This document shows, piece after piece, positions 43,277-53,008 of a stretch of 64,000 nt of DNA. The notes below the pieces were generated by a model. That model had not been told where the DNA came from. It saw only the letters and a list, made by a program, of their open reading frames with translations, and searched no databases. Origin of the DNA: Methylocystis echinoides (GTDB lineage Bacteria > Pseudomonadota > Alphaproteobacteria > Rhizobiales > Beijerinckiaceae); NCBI RefSeq assembly GCF_040687965.1, contig NZ_CP156084.1:3596501-3660500 (forward strand), in the 5' to 3' direction. Position numbers and translations under genes: made by a program. Position 1 is the first letter of the stretch. Each line of letters starts with the position of its first letter.

Positions 43277-43375
43277 CGGCTGAAAGCCCAATCCTGATTG
43301 CTGATCTTTCAGGCCCTCGCCCAGAGGACGCCTCATTGCGTGGCCATAGCAGTCGCTTTCAAGGGTGATTCAGGG

Positions 43376-44962
43376 ATGATGGATAAGCAGGACCGCCGTT
43401 CCTTCCTCAAGACTGCTGCGGCGACCGGCGCGCTCGGCGCCGTCGGCGCGCCGCCAGCGGGAGCGGCCGCGTCGCGGATCACTAACGTCAAGCTGGGCGA
43501 GGCCGCGCCCTTCTCCTTCGAGGCGCTGAAGCAGGAAGCGCAGCGGCTCGTGAAGGAGCCCTATCGCAATCCGAACATCCCCTCGCCCGAGATCACCTCG
43601 CAGATCGACTACGAGAAGTGGGGCCACATCACCTACAACACCGACCACGCGCTTTTCGCCGATACGAAGGAGCGCTTTCCGGTCGAGTTCTTCCATCTCG
43701 GCATGTTCTTCCGAAAGGCCGTGCGCGTGCATGTCGTCGAGAACGGCGAGGCGCGCGAGGTGCTGTACGACACCAGCTATTTCAACATGCCGGAGGATTC
43801 CGTCGCCCGGCAGTTGCCGCCGGGGGCCGGCTTTGCCGGCTTCCGCATCCAGGAGGCGAAGGACGGCGCGCTCGACTGGAAGAAAAACGACTGGGTCGCC
43901 TTCCTCGGGGCCTCCTATTTCCGGGCGATTGGCGAGCTCCGTCAATACGGGCTTTCTGCGCGCGGCGTGGCGCTCGACACCTGGCAGGCCGGCGCGCCCG
44001 AGGAATTCCCCGATTTCACGCACATCTATATCGGCCCCGAGACTCAGGACGGCGTCGTGCTGCACGCGCTGCTCGAGGGCCCGTCCATCGTCGGCGCCTA
44101 CAAGTTCTTGATGGCGCGCGGCAAGGGCGTCGTGATGGATATCGACTGCTCGCTTTATCTGCGCGGCAAATTCACCCGTTTCGGCATCGCGCCGCTGACC
44201 TCCATGTATTGGTTCTCAGAGACGGTGAAGCCGACCGGCATCGACTGGCGCCCCGAGGTCCATGATTCAGACGGGCTCAGCATGTGGACAGGCTCGGGCG
44301 AGCGGCTTTGGCGGCCGCTGAACAATCCCCCCCGCGTCATGGCTTCGGCGTTCAGCGACACGAATCCGAAGGGCTTCGGCCTGATGCAGCGGGACCGCAA
44401 TTTCGACCATTATCTCGACGGCGTGTTTTACGACCGGCGCCCGAGCGTGTGGATCGAACCCAAGGGCGATTGGGGCTCGGGATCGATCCATCTCATCGAA
44501 ATCCCGACCGACGACGAAATTCATGACAACATTGTCGCCATGTGGGTCCCGGAAAAGCCGGCGCTTCCCGGCGCGAATTTCAACTTCTCCTATCGCCTGC
44601 ACTGGCTCGCCGACGAGCCCTACCCGACGCCGCTCGCGCGCTGCGTGGCGACGCGCCTCGGCAATGGCGGCCAGCCCGGCAGGCCGCGTCCCAAGGGCGT
44701 GCGCAAATTCATGGTCGAGTTCCTCGGCGAGCCGCTCGCCAAGCTCCCCTTCGGCGTGAAGCCCGAGCCCGTCCTCTGGGCCTCCCGCGGGAGCTTCTCC
44801 TATATTTTCACGGAGGCGGTCTTCGACGGCGTGCCGGGCCATTGGCGCGCCCAGTTCGATCTCACGGTCGAGGGGAAAGAGCCGGTCGAGATGCGTGTTT
44901 ATCTCAAGAACGGCGACACGATTCTGACCGAGAACTGGCTTTACCAGTATCACCCGTTCTGA
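43376..44962 (+). CDS. opgD: Periplasmic glucan biosynthesis protein (MdoG/OpgD family)
   Basis: 528 residues from the first of two ATGs at 43376. A Tat leader DRRSFLKTAAATGALGAVG indicates folded export, a feature of OpgD rather than OpgG. MdoG domain: PSPEITSQIDYEKWGHITY, MFFRKAVRVHVVENGEA, QRDRNFDHYLDGVFYDRRPSVWIEPKGDWG and PTDDEIHDNIVAMWVP. It acts on osmoregulated periplasmic glucans. No opgH lies nearby. Confidence 0.88.
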   Translation: MMDKQDRRSFLKTAAATGALGAVGAPPAGAAASRITNVKLGEAAPFSFEALKQEAQRLVKEPYRNPNIPSPEITSQIDYEKWGHITYNTDHALFADTKERFPVEFFHLGMFFRKAVRVHVVENGEAREVLYDTSYFNMPEDSVARQLPPGAGFAGFRIQEAKDGALDWKKNDWVAFLGASYFRAIGELRQYGLSARGVALDTWQAGAPEEFPDFTHIYIGPETQDGVVLHALLEGPSIVGAYKFLMARGKGVVMDIDCSLYLRGKFTRFGIAPLTSMYWFSETVKPTGIDWRPEVHDSDGLSMWTGSGERLWRPLNNPPRVMASAFSDTNPKGFGLMQRDRNFDHYLDGVFYDRRPSVWIEPKGDWGSGSIHLIEIPTDDEIHDNIVAMWVPEKPALPGANFNFSYRLHWLADEPYPTPLARCVATRLGNGGQPGRPRPKGVRKFMVEFLGEPLAKLPFGVKPEPVLWASRGSFSYIFTEAVFDGVPGHWRAQFDLTVEGKEPVEMRVYLKNGDTILTENWLYQYHPF

Positions 44963-44971
44963 GCCGACGCT

Positions 44972-46333
44972 TTAATCGAGCTTCGTCTGATAGGAGCCGT
45001 CGCGCGCCATGGTCAGCAGCCGCGCGGCCGAGTCGCGCCAGCTCATCGGCGCGAGCGTCGACGGTCGCGGCCTCTCGATGAGCGCCTGGTCGAGGGCTTG
45101 GTCGAGGGCTTGGGCGAGGGCGTCGCTGTCCAGAAGCCGGAAATAGGTCGCGCTATCGCCGGCTGTCTCACGAAAAACAGGTATATCGCTGGCGATCACA
45201 GGCGTAGCGTAGCGCGCCGCTTCGACGATCGGGAGACCGAACCCTTCCGCCGCCGAAGCAAGGACCGTGGCGCGCGCATGGCGGTAGAGCAAGGCGAGAT
45301 CGGCGTCGCTGGCGTCGGCGAGCCAGAACAGCCGCTTGCCAAATTCCGGATGCCGGACCATGCGCCGCTCGAAATGCCGCATCCCCCAGCCTCTCGCGCC
45401 GACGATGACGAGAGCGGCGTCGAGCCCGCGCGCCCAGAGTGTTTCCATGGCGTCGAGCGCGACGGGATGGCCTTTGCGCGGCTCGATGGTGCCGACGCTG
45501 AGGAAATAAGGCCGGCCGTGCGCGAGCCGTTGTGCGAGCCGCGAGGCCTCGCCGGTCTGCGAGCTGGAGAAGTCATCGCCGAGACGCCACCAGCCGATGG
45601 GATATCCTTTTCGCCCCTGGCCGCTCGTAACGAGATAGTCGCGCAGGCTTTCGGCTGTGGCGCGCGAATTCGCGATGACGCCGTCGCTTTGCAGCACGAT
45701 CTGCTGCATCCACGCCTCGAAACGCTGCGCGACAGGCGGGCTGAAAGCCGCAGGATAGAGGATCGGCAGAATATCATGCAGGCAGACGATCGCCGCGCCG
45801 CCCTTCGCCTTTATCTGCTCGACGATCGGCGGATATTCGTCGAGGTGGTTCCAGCTCGCATCGAGCATGACGAAGACGTCGCCGTCTTCGATCGCGACTT
45901 TTTCCGGCGCCCGCGGATGGCTGTAATAGGCATGGAGCGCGCCCTCGTGGATCGCGACGGGAATGCAAAGCCCCAACTCGAAGCCGTGGCGCGCGATCTC
46001 GCGGACGACGCGCTGAATGCCGGTGTTCTTGCCGGAGCGCAGGGCGCTCGTCATGTCGAAGAGCATCCGCGGTCGCGTCGTCAACGTCTCGGGAAAAACG
46101 TCGGCTTCGGCGCGCGCCCAGTTTGGCGGGCCGCCGGGCGCATCGGCGTTGGGGAACAGCTTGGCGTGAAGGGTACCGAGCAGGCGGGAGACGGTCCAGT
46201 AAAGCTCCTGGATCTTCAGCCGGACAAACTTTTCGAGACCTTTGGCCTCGACCGCGGCCGCCTCTCGCCGCGCCACAGCGTCGAGGTAGGCGCGAATCCT
46301 TTCCGCATCATTGGATCGGCGCTCTTCGGCCAA
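44972..46333 (-). CDS. Family 4 (GT-B) glycosyltransferase
   Basis: 453 residues. N-terminal helical extension of about 85 residues, then GT-B domains: LFDMTSALRSGKNTGIQRVVREIA near 92, YFLSVGTIEPRKGHPVALDAME near 280 and the donor-site ASAAEGFGLPIVEAARYATPVIASDIPVFRE near 365-395. A short internal repeat ALDQALDQAL near 422 is encoded by near-identical 12-bp units. Probably adds a hexose to a surface glycan. Divergent from another glycosyltransferase. Confidence 0.88.
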   Translation of the reverse strand: MAEERRSNDAERIRAYLDAVARREAAAVEAKGLEKFVRLKIQELYWTVSRLLGTLHAKLFPNADAPGGPPNWARAEADVFPETLTTRPRMLFDMTSALRSGKNTGIQRVVREIARHGFELGLCIPVAIHEGALHAYYSHPRAPEKVAIEDGDVFVMLDASWNHLDEYPPIVEQIKAKGGAAIVCLHDILPILYPAAFSPPVAQRFEAWMQQIVLQSDGVIANSRATAESLRDYLVTSGQGRKGYPIGWWRLGDDFSSSQTGEASRLAQRLAHGRPYFLSVGTIEPRKGHPVALDAMETLWARGLDAALVIVGARGWGMRHFERRMVRHPEFGKRLFWLADASDADLALLYRHARATVLASAAEGFGLPIVEAARYATPVIASDIPVFRETAGDSATYFRLLDSDALAQALDQALDQALIERPRPSTLAPMSWRDSAARLLTMARDGSYQTKLD

Positions 46334-46552
46334 GGTACGACATCTTTCCTAGCGCACAAGGTTGCGGCGGCATGAGTAGTCGACGCCGGCTACAAAGGGA
46401 AGCAAAAAGGCGCCCTCCCCCGCCTGCTGAACGTGGCTTGCCGCTCGGCGCCTGAACGGATTATCTTGCCCGGGCGCAGGCATGAACGCAGCCTTAGGCA
46501 AGCCGCCAGCAGAGCGGTCAACTCTCCACCCGGACCCTCAAGACGCAGCTGA

Positions 46553-47743
46553 ATGGCGAACGAAAGACCCTGCCAGATCGAGATGATCCGCCACGCGCCG
46601 AAGCGGCCGATGACGGCGTTTTTTCGGTTCTTCAATTCCGAGGGCGAGTGCGTCCTGGCCTTCCCCTATCGCCTGCAAGACCGCGTCACTCATTTCAACG
46701 AAGTGATGATGGATCCGCGCCTGTCCGTGCAGGTCGACGCTGGCGAGGCCGACGCGCGGATTTCGGTGCGCGTGCGGCCTTGCGACAGTTATTATCAGTT
46801 TCGGCGCAAGCTTTCCCATTTCCTGGGCAACTTCCGCACAAAGCCCGCCCCGCCCAGGCCCGATCCCACGCGCATCGCTCCGTTCGTGGCCGAGGGAACG
46901 GCGACGTCGTCGGAAACGCCGCTCGTCAGCATCGTCATTCCGACACGCGATCGCGCGGCCCTGCTGGCCCGCGCCGTAGAGACGCTGTTCGAGAATGCGC
47001 GCTGGCCGAACAAGGAGCTCATCATCGTCGACAATGGCTCCGTCGAGACCGAGACGTTGGCGCTTTTCGATCGGCTTCGCGCGCGGCCGAACGTCACCAT
47101 CCTGCGCCGTGACGAACCCTTCAATTTTGCCCGCCTCGTCAATGAAGGCGCGCGTGCGGCGCGTGGCGACGTGCTGGCCGTGCTCAACAATGACGTCGAA
47201 ACCGACAACCCCGACTGGCTGGGGCCGCTCGTTCGGCTCGCAATCGACCCGCGCGTCGGCGTCGTTGGCGCGAAATTGCTGTATGAAGACGGAACCGTCC
47301 AGCACGCCGGCATTGTGCTGGGCATCCGCGGGCTCGTCGCCCACGCCGGATGCGGGCGCGACCCTGACGACCCGGGCCCCTACGCCATGTTGACCACGAC
47401 GCGGCGGGTCTCGGCCGTCACAGGCGCTTGCCTTTTCACCCGCCGCGACGTCTTCGACGAGTTGGGAGGCTTCGACGAGGCCTTTGTCGTCGAGTTCAAC
47501 GATGTCGATTATTGCCTGCGCGCCGGCGCGGCGGGTTATTCCGTCGTTTACGCCGCAGAGCCGGCCCTCATGCACAAGGAGGGCTCGACGCGGCAGGCGC
47601 GCCCGCTGCGGGAGCGGGAGGTTCTCGATCGCAGCCTCTTCGTGCGACGCTGGGGCCGCGCCCTCATCGACGATCCGTATTATCCGCCCGAGCTGACGCT
47701 GCGCGATGAGTCGCTGGCGCTGGCGGAGACGAAAAATGGCTAG
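46553..47743 (+). CDS. Family 2 glycosyltransferase (rhamnosyltransferase-like)
   Basis: 396 residues. N-terminal domain of about 120 residues, then GT-A: LVSIVIPTRDRAALLARAVETL near 125, IIVDNGSVETETL near 158, LNNDVETDNPDWLGPLV near 212 and EFNDVDYCLRAGAAGY near 315. Probably adds sugars to a surface polysaccharide. Its stop overlaps the dusA start by 8 bp. Confidence 0.88.
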   Translation: MANERPCQIEMIRHAPKRPMTAFFRFFNSEGECVLAFPYRLQDRVTHFNEVMMDPRLSVQVDAGEADARISVRVRPCDSYYQFRRKLSHFLGNFRTKPAPPRPDPTRIAPFVAEGTATSSETPLVSIVIPTRDRAALLARAVETLFENARWPNKELIIVDNGSVETETLALFDRLRARPNVTILRRDEPFNFARLVNEGARAARGDVLAVLNNDVETDNPDWLGPLVRLAIDPRVGVVGAKLLYEDGTVQHAGIVLGIRGLVAHAGCGRDPDDPGPYAMLTTTRRVSAVTGACLFTRRDVFDELGGFDEAFVVEFNDVDYCLRAGAAGYSVVYAAEPALMHKEGSTRQARPLREREVLDRSLFVRRWGRALIDDPYYPPELTLRDESLALAETKNG

Positions 47744-48752
47744 CCTTCTAACAGCCGCCGACATCCGTTTCGCCGTCGCCCCTATGATGGAGTGGACGGA
47801 TCGTCATTGTCGCTTCTTCCATCGCACCCTTACCCGGCGTGCGCGTCTCTATACGGAAATGCTGACGACCGGGGCCGTGATTCATGGCCAGCGCGACAGG
47901 CTCATGAGCTTCGACGCCTTCGAGCAGCCGGTCGCCTTTCAACTCGGCGGCTCGGATCCGGGCGAACTCGCGCGCGCCGCGAAAGTCGTGGAAGCCTTCG
48001 GCTATTGCGAGGTTAATCTCAACGTTGGCTGTCCCTCGGACCGGGTCCAGAACGGCGCCTTCGGCGCCTGCCTCATGCAGCGTCCCACCCTCGTCGCCGA
48101 TTGCGTGAAGGCGATGAAAGACGCGGTCGCTCTGCCGGTCACCGTCAAGTGCCGCATCGGCGTCGACGATCAGGACCCCGAGCAAGCACTATTTGAAATG
48201 GCGGCGCGTTGCGTGGCCGCCGGCGCCGACGCCCTCGTCGTTCATGCGCGCAAGGCGTGGCTGCAGGGTCTGTCACCTAAGGAAAACCGCGACGTTCCGC
48301 CCCTCGATTATCCGCTCGTGCATCGCCTCAAGGCCGCCTTCCCGGCGACGCCGATCGCCATCAACGGCGGCATTGCGACGATTGCACAAATGCAGGAGCA
48401 GCTTCGAGTGATGGATGGCGTTATGGTCGGACGCGCCGCGTATCACGATCCCGCTCTCCTGCTCGAGATCGACCAGGCGCTCTTTGGCGCGCCGGCGCCG
48501 GTCAAGGACGGCTTCGCCGCCGTCGACGCCTTTCTGCCCTACGTCGAGCGCGAACTCGGCAAGGGCGAGAAGCTCTCCAATATCACGCGCCACATGCTTG
48601 GCCTCTTCGCGGGCCTGCCAGGCGCCCGCAGCTTCCGTCGGCGGCTGGCCCTCGACGCGGTCCGGCCTGGCGCGGGCGTGGAGGTTCTCATTGGGGCGGT
48701 CAGCGAAGTGACGCGCGCCATGGCCCGGCTTCGCGACGTTCATGCGGCGTGA
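47736..48752 (+). CDS. dusA: tRNA-dihydrouridine synthase A
   Basis: FMN enzyme reducing uridines in the tRNA D loop. 338 residues from ATG 47736. VAPMMEWTDRHCRFF near residue 15, QLGGSDPGELARAA near 70, EVNLNVGCPSDRVQNGAFGACLM (catalytic Cys) near 90, HARKAWLQGLSPKENRDVPPLDY near 175 and the DGVMVGRAAYHDP motif are typical of DusA. It overlaps the glycosyltransferase stop. Confidence 0.93.
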   Translation: MASLLTAADIRFAVAPMMEWTDRHCRFFHRTLTRRARLYTEMLTTGAVIHGQRDRLMSFDAFEQPVAFQLGGSDPGELARAAKVVEAFGYCEVNLNVGCPSDRVQNGAFGACLMQRPTLVADCVKAMKDAVALPVTVKCRIGVDDQDPEQALFEMAARCVAAGADALVVHARKAWLQGLSPKENRDVPPLDYPLVHRLKAAFPATPIAINGGIATIAQMQEQLRVMDGVMVGRAAYHDPALLLEIDQALFGAPAPVKDGFAAVDAFLPYVERELGKGEKLSNITRHMLGLFAGLPGARSFRRRLALDAVRPGAGVEVLIGAVSEVTRAMARLRDVHAA

Positions 48753-48755
48753 CGC

Positions 48756-49529
48756 TCACCGGGCCGACAGCGCCGTTAGCACGGCGATCTCCGCGACCTG
48801 CTGCGCAGCGCCGAGAACGTCGCCCGTATAACCGCCAATCTGCCGCTGCGCGAGTTTCGACACGACGACGGCGGCGCCGAAGGCGCCCATGATCGCCACG
48901 ACGGTCTGCGCGAGCGACGCGCCGGCGAGCGCCGGCGTCACAGCGATCGCGGACCCCAGATAAAGGGCGACGCGCGTCGCCGCGGGGGACGGCGTCGCCG
49001 CGGAAGCCCCGGCGCCGTCTCCGCGGGCCGGACGCATCGTCACGAGCGGAATGAGACCGACGGCGCGCGACAGCGCCGACGCCGCAATGATCGAGACCGC
49101 CGCGAGAACGGCGCCCCGCTCGAACAGCGCGCCAATCGCGGCGACGCGGGCGAAGGTCGCCAGGCAAAGGGCCAAGCCGCCAAATGAGCCCAGCCGGCTG
49201 TCGCGCATGATCGCAAGCTTTTGATCCCGCGTTGCGCCGCCGCCGAAGCCGTCGGCGACATCCGCCAGACCGTCTTCGTGCAGCGCGCCCGTCGCCAGAG
49301 CCAGAGCGCCGACGGCGCCGACCCCCGCAACCGTCGCCGGCAGATGCAAGAGCGCCGCAGAAACGACGACGACTGAGCCAACCCCGCCGATCGCTGCGCC
49401 GGCCAAGGGCGTGGCCCAGCTCACGCGCGAGAAATCGGGCATGACATGCCCTTCCTTTCCCGCGCTCACAGGCAGACGGGAATAAAATCGCAGGCACGCG
49501 CGTATGTCATCGCCAATCGTGGGGGTCAT
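48756..49529 (-). CDS. cobS: Adenosylcobinamide-GDP ribazoletransferase (cobalamin synthase)
   Basis: Inner-membrane enzyme of late cobalamin synthesis. 257 residues, six or so helices. N-terminal ICFYSRLP-like ACLRFYSRLPVSAG, GALHEDGLADVADGFGGG near 90 with metal-binding Asp residues, and RDSRLGSFGGLAL near 115 are diagnostic. Other cob genes are absent nearby, and no cobalamin riboswitch is visible in the 45 bp before tadC. Confidence 0.92.
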   Translation of the reverse strand: MTPTIGDDIRACLRFYSRLPVSAGKEGHVMPDFSRVSWATPLAGAAIGGVGSVVVVSAALLHLPATVAGVGAVGALALATGALHEDGLADVADGFGGGATRDQKLAIMRDSRLGSFGGLALCLATFARVAAIGALFERGAVLAAVSIIAASALSRAVGLIPLVTMRPARGDGAGASAATPSPAATRVALYLGSAIAVTPALAGASLAQTVVAIMGAFGAAVVVSKLAQRQIGGYTGDVLGAAQQVAEIAVLTALSAR

Positions 49530-49574
49530 GCCCTTTCATGGCCGAAGGCGGTAAAATTGTCGAGCGCCAGCGCC

Positions 49575-50531
49575 TCAATTCATGTGAACGATCTGAATGG
49601 CGGCGGGGGCCAGCACCACGAGCATCAGAACAGGAAGAAAGAAGATGATCATCGGCACTGTCAGTTTTGGCGGCAGAGCGGCCGCCGCCTTTTCGGCTTC
49701 CATCAAGCGGGCGTCGCGGCTTTCCTGAGCGGTTACGCGGAGCGCCTGCCCGAGCGGCGTTCCATACTTTTCCGCCTGGATCAGCACGGTCACGACCTGC
49801 TTGGCCGCGGCAAGGCCGGTTCGCGCCGCAAAATTATTGTAAGCCGTCCGCCGGTCCGGCAAATAACTCAACTCCGCCGTGGCCAGCGCAAACTCCTGCG
49901 CGAGCTCAATGGACTGAGAGCCAACTTCCTGCCCGACTTTTCGAAAGGCGGCTTCAATCGACATGCCGGCTTCCACGCAGATCAGCATCAGGTCGAGGGC
50001 GTCGGGAAACGCTCTCCGCATCGATTGTTGCCGCTTGGCAGTCACATTGCTCAAAAAGAGCTCGGGAGCCTTGATCCCGGCATATAACGCCGCCACGCAG
50101 GCCCCCGCCTCAGTCATGAACTCCGTGTCAGGATCGCCTAAAACATAGAAGTACAGGATCGCAGCGATCAAAAAGGCGATTGGCGAAACGGCTCGAAAAA
50201 ACAGAAAGGCGATTTCGGCTTGCGGCCCACGATAGCCGGCCATGGCCAATCTGTCTCTGGCGTCCTCCGTGTTCAGCCACGTTGAAAGCGAAAAGCGCTC
50301 CACCACATCCTTCATATAGGCGTTGGCCTCCTGACGCAGCGCCTTCTGCGACCCGTTCTGCATCCGCCCGCCCTGGCGAAACTTCTCGCGCTCGCTCAGG
50401 ACGCTCTTCCTACGCTTGGCGTAGTCGTCATTGGACGCGAAAAACAATCCTACCATTGCAAACATTGCGCTTACCGCGACCGCCGCCAGCACGCTTTTCA
50501 GGAACGACGGGTCGAATAGTTCATAGCGCAT
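49575..50531 (-). CDS. tadC: Tad pilus inner-membrane platform protein TadC
   Basis: 318 residues. GspF/T2SSF-type domain at about 145-300 (RRAFPDALDLMLICVEAGMSIEAAFRKV, GTPLGQALRVTAQESRDARLMEAEKAAAALPPKL). N-terminal anchor near 12-30 and C-terminal helix at 290-312. Pairs with TadB as the pilus assembly platform. 21 bp after tadB. Confidence 0.92.
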   Translation of the reverse strand: MRYELFDPSFLKSVLAAVAVSAMFAMVGLFFASNDDYAKRRKSVLSEREKFRQGGRMQNGSQKALRQEANAYMKDVVERFSLSTWLNTEDARDRLAMAGYRGPQAEIAFLFFRAVSPIAFLIAAILYFYVLGDPDTEFMTEAGACVAALYAGIKAPELFLSNVTAKRQQSMRRAFPDALDLMLICVEAGMSIEAAFRKVGQEVGSQSIELAQEFALATAELSYLPDRRTAYNNFAARTGLAAAKQVVTVLIQAEKYGTPLGQALRVTAQESRDARLMEAEKAAAALPPKLTVPMIIFFLPVLMLVVLAPAAIQIVHMN

Positions 50532-50552
50532 GGCGCCCTCCGCGCTCGCCCG

Positions 50553-51526
50553 TCAGAAGTCGAAATTGATCATTTTATGCATAATCGCCACGCCGATCCC
50601 CATCCACACCAAACCGCCGGCGAGGCATATCTGGCCCAGCGTCGTCGTGTAGAGCAAAGCCATGTAACTGGGATTGGTAAAAGTTACGGCGGCGCCGACG
50701 AGAAACGGCAGCGATCCAATGATGCCTGCGGAGGACTTGGCTTCGGCAGACATTGCTTTCACCTTCCCTTTCATCTTTTTCCGCTCGCGCAGAACCCGCG
50801 CCAGGTTTCCAAGCGCTTCCGAAAGATTGCCGCCAGCCTTCTGCTGGATATTGATGACGACCGCGAAAAAGGCCGTCTCTGATACTGGGACGCTCTCAGC
50901 CAAGCGCTCCACGGCCTCGCTCACCGTCATGCCGATCGTCTGCGCATCGACAATTCGCCTGAATTCACTGCGCACCGGCTCCTGGGCTTCCGTCGCAATC
51001 ACACGCAGACAATCGGCGACCGGCAATCCGGCTTTGACTCCGCGAATGATCACGTCGAGCGCGTCCGGGAACAGCTCAATGAATTTCCCGGTTCTCCGCT
51101 TGGCCAGGAACGAAAGGAGCCAGCGGGGAAGCGCTAATCCGCCTGCAAGAAGCGATACGAGAGTAAAAATCTCGTTGCCGCCGCCCACGTAGACAACCAA
51201 ACAGAAGAAGAGGCCAGCAACCGCCGATCCTAGATAAAAGACCTGCACGGACCAACCCAACCCCGCCTGCTCGATCTTCTGCTCGAGGGTAACTGACTTG
51301 TTCCGCTTCTTATCCTCGATCTCCTTCAAGCTTTCGCTGATGGCCTTGCGGCGCTTCGCCGGATCAATCCGAGCTTCCACTTTCCGCGCGGGCCCGCCGC
51401 TGATCAGCGCTGCTTGCCGCTTCTGCGCTTTCAATCCGCCAGAGATGTAGGGATAGAGAAGGCCGTACAGCGCGGCGCAACCGCGACCAAGAAAAGGACG
51501 GCGATTACGAGCTTTCGGTCCAACAT
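50553..51526 (-). pseudogene. tadB: Tad pilus platform protein TadB, frameshifted near the start
   Basis: ATG 51526 lies 6 bp after the tadA stop and reads LDRKLVIAVLFLVAVA, then terminates in a wrong frame. One base inserted near 51477 joins this to ALYGLLYPYISGGLKAQKR and the rest of TadB to 50553 (about 324 residues). The remaining body is intact: T2SSF domain with LFPDALDVIIRGVKAGLPVADCLRVIA and NIQQKAGGNLSEALGNLA. Without correction only a 293-residue form from an internal TTG (51434) lacking the first helix could be made. Confidence 0.75.
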
Positions 51527-51532
51527 GGCGTC

Positions 51533-52969
51533 CTACACGTCTTCGGGCTGGCGCGCCGCGTCGAGGGCTGCAACCAGCCGCTGTTCCTCGCCATAATAGC
51601 GCGCGCGTTCGATAAATTTCGGCCTGCTGATCCCCGTCGATCGATGTCGACCGATGAGCTTGCCATTGGCGTTCTCGCCGAGAATCTCATAAACGAAGAG
51701 ATCCTGCATCGTTACGACGTCGCCTTCGGCGCCCAGAATCTCGGTGATGTGCGTCACCCGACGGGAACCGTCGCGCAGGCGCGTGGCCTGGATCACGATA
51801 TCGACGGACGACACGATCATGTCGCGTATGGTTTTCGACGGCAACGAAAAGCCGCCCATTGTGATCATGGCCTCGAGGCGACCGAGCGCTTCGCGCGGCG
51901 AATTGGCGTGCAGCGTTCCCATGGATCCGTCATGGCCAGTGTTCATGGCCTGGAGAAGATCGAAGGCCTCCGGGCCGCGCACCTCGCCGACGATGATGCG
52001 CTCGGGACGCATGCGCAGACAGTTCTTGACGAGTTCCCGCATCGATACGGCGCCCTGCCCTTCAAGATTGGGCGGGCGAGTCTCCAGCCGCACGACATGC
52101 GGCTGCTGAAGCTGAAGCTCTGCCGCGTCTTCGCAGGTGATGACGCGCTCGTCTCCATCGATGTAGTTTGTCAGGCAATTCAGCAGCGTCGTCTTGCCCG
52201 ACCCCGTCCCCCCGGAGATCAACACATTGCACCGCACGCGCCCGATGATCTTCAACACTTCGCCGCCCTCCGGCGAGATGGCGCCGAAGCGAATGAGCTG
52301 ATCCAGCGTAAGCTTGTCTTTCTTGAACTTGCGGATCGTCAGCGCGGGGCCGTCAATTGCGAGCGGAGGCGCGATGACATTGACGCGTGAACCATCGAGC
52401 AGGCGCGCATCGCAGATGGGGGACGCGTCATCGACGCGACGACCGACCTGCGAGACGATTCTCTGGCAAATATTCATCAACTGCGCGTTGTCGCGAAAAC
52501 GTATATTCGTCAGCTGGATTTTTCCCCCGACCTCGATGTAGGTCTTGAAGGCGCCGTTCACCATGATGTCGGCGATGTCGTCACGCGCCAGCAGTGGTTC
52601 GAGGGGACCATATCCCAGCACATCGTTGCAAATGTCTTCGAGCAGCTCCTCCTGCTCGGCAATGGACATGACAACATTCTTGATCGCAATGATTTCATTG
52701 ACGATGTCGCGTATCTCGTCACGGGCGTTCTCCGTGTCGAGCTTGGAAAGCTGAGAGAGGTCGATGGCCTCGATGAGGGCGCCGAAAATTACGCTCTTGG
52801 TCGTATAATATTCTTCGGATTTCTTCGACTCCATTGGAGCCGCGACCGCCTCCGGCTCCTTGCTTGGGGCCGTTTGCAGGTTCGATGGCCCCTTTGTCGC
52901 TAGGACCGACGAAGCGGGCGGCTGAGCGCGCCCTGCTTCTTCGCCAACGATCGTACGCTTTCCAAACAT
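51533..52969 (-). CDS. tadA: Tad pilus assembly ATPase TadA/CpaF
   Basis: 478 residues. Secretion ATPase: disordered N-terminus (about 1-50), then [20 protein letters not shown] near 135, Walker [15 protein letters not shown] near 275, the aspartate and histidine boxes [55 protein letters not shown]. It drives pilin assembly and probably retraction. Located between cpaE and tadB. Confidence 0.95.
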   Translation of the reverse strand: MFGKRTIVGEEAGRAQPPASSVLATKGPSNLQTAPSKEPEAVAAPMESKKSEEYYTTKSVIFGALIEAIDLSQLSKLDTENARDEIRDIVNEIIAIKNVVMSIAEQEELLEDICNDVLGYGPLEPLLARDDIADIMVNGAFKTYIEVGGKIQLTNIRFRDNAQLMNICQRIVSQVGRRVDDASPICDARLLDGSRVNVIAPPLAIDGPALTIRKFKKDKLTLDQLIRFGAISPEGGEVLKIIGRVRCNVLISGGTGSGKTTLLNCLTNYIDGDERVITCEDAAELQLQQPHVVRLETRPPNLEGQGAVSMRELVKNCLRMRPERIIVGEVRGPEAFDLLQAMNTGHDGSMGTLHANSPREALGRLEAMITMGGFSLPSKTIRDMIVSSVDIVIQATRLRDGSRRVTHITEILGAEGDVVTMQDLFVYEILGENANGKLIGRHRSTGISRPKFIERARYYGEEQRLVAALDAARQPEDV

Positions 52970-53008
52970 TGGGCCCTATTCCCTACAATAACCGCCGATA
53001 CCGCGGCT

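Noticed and set aside
49530-49574. Cobalamin riboswitch for cobS
   Set aside because: Only 45 bp separate cobS and tadC, with no B12-box-like sequence.
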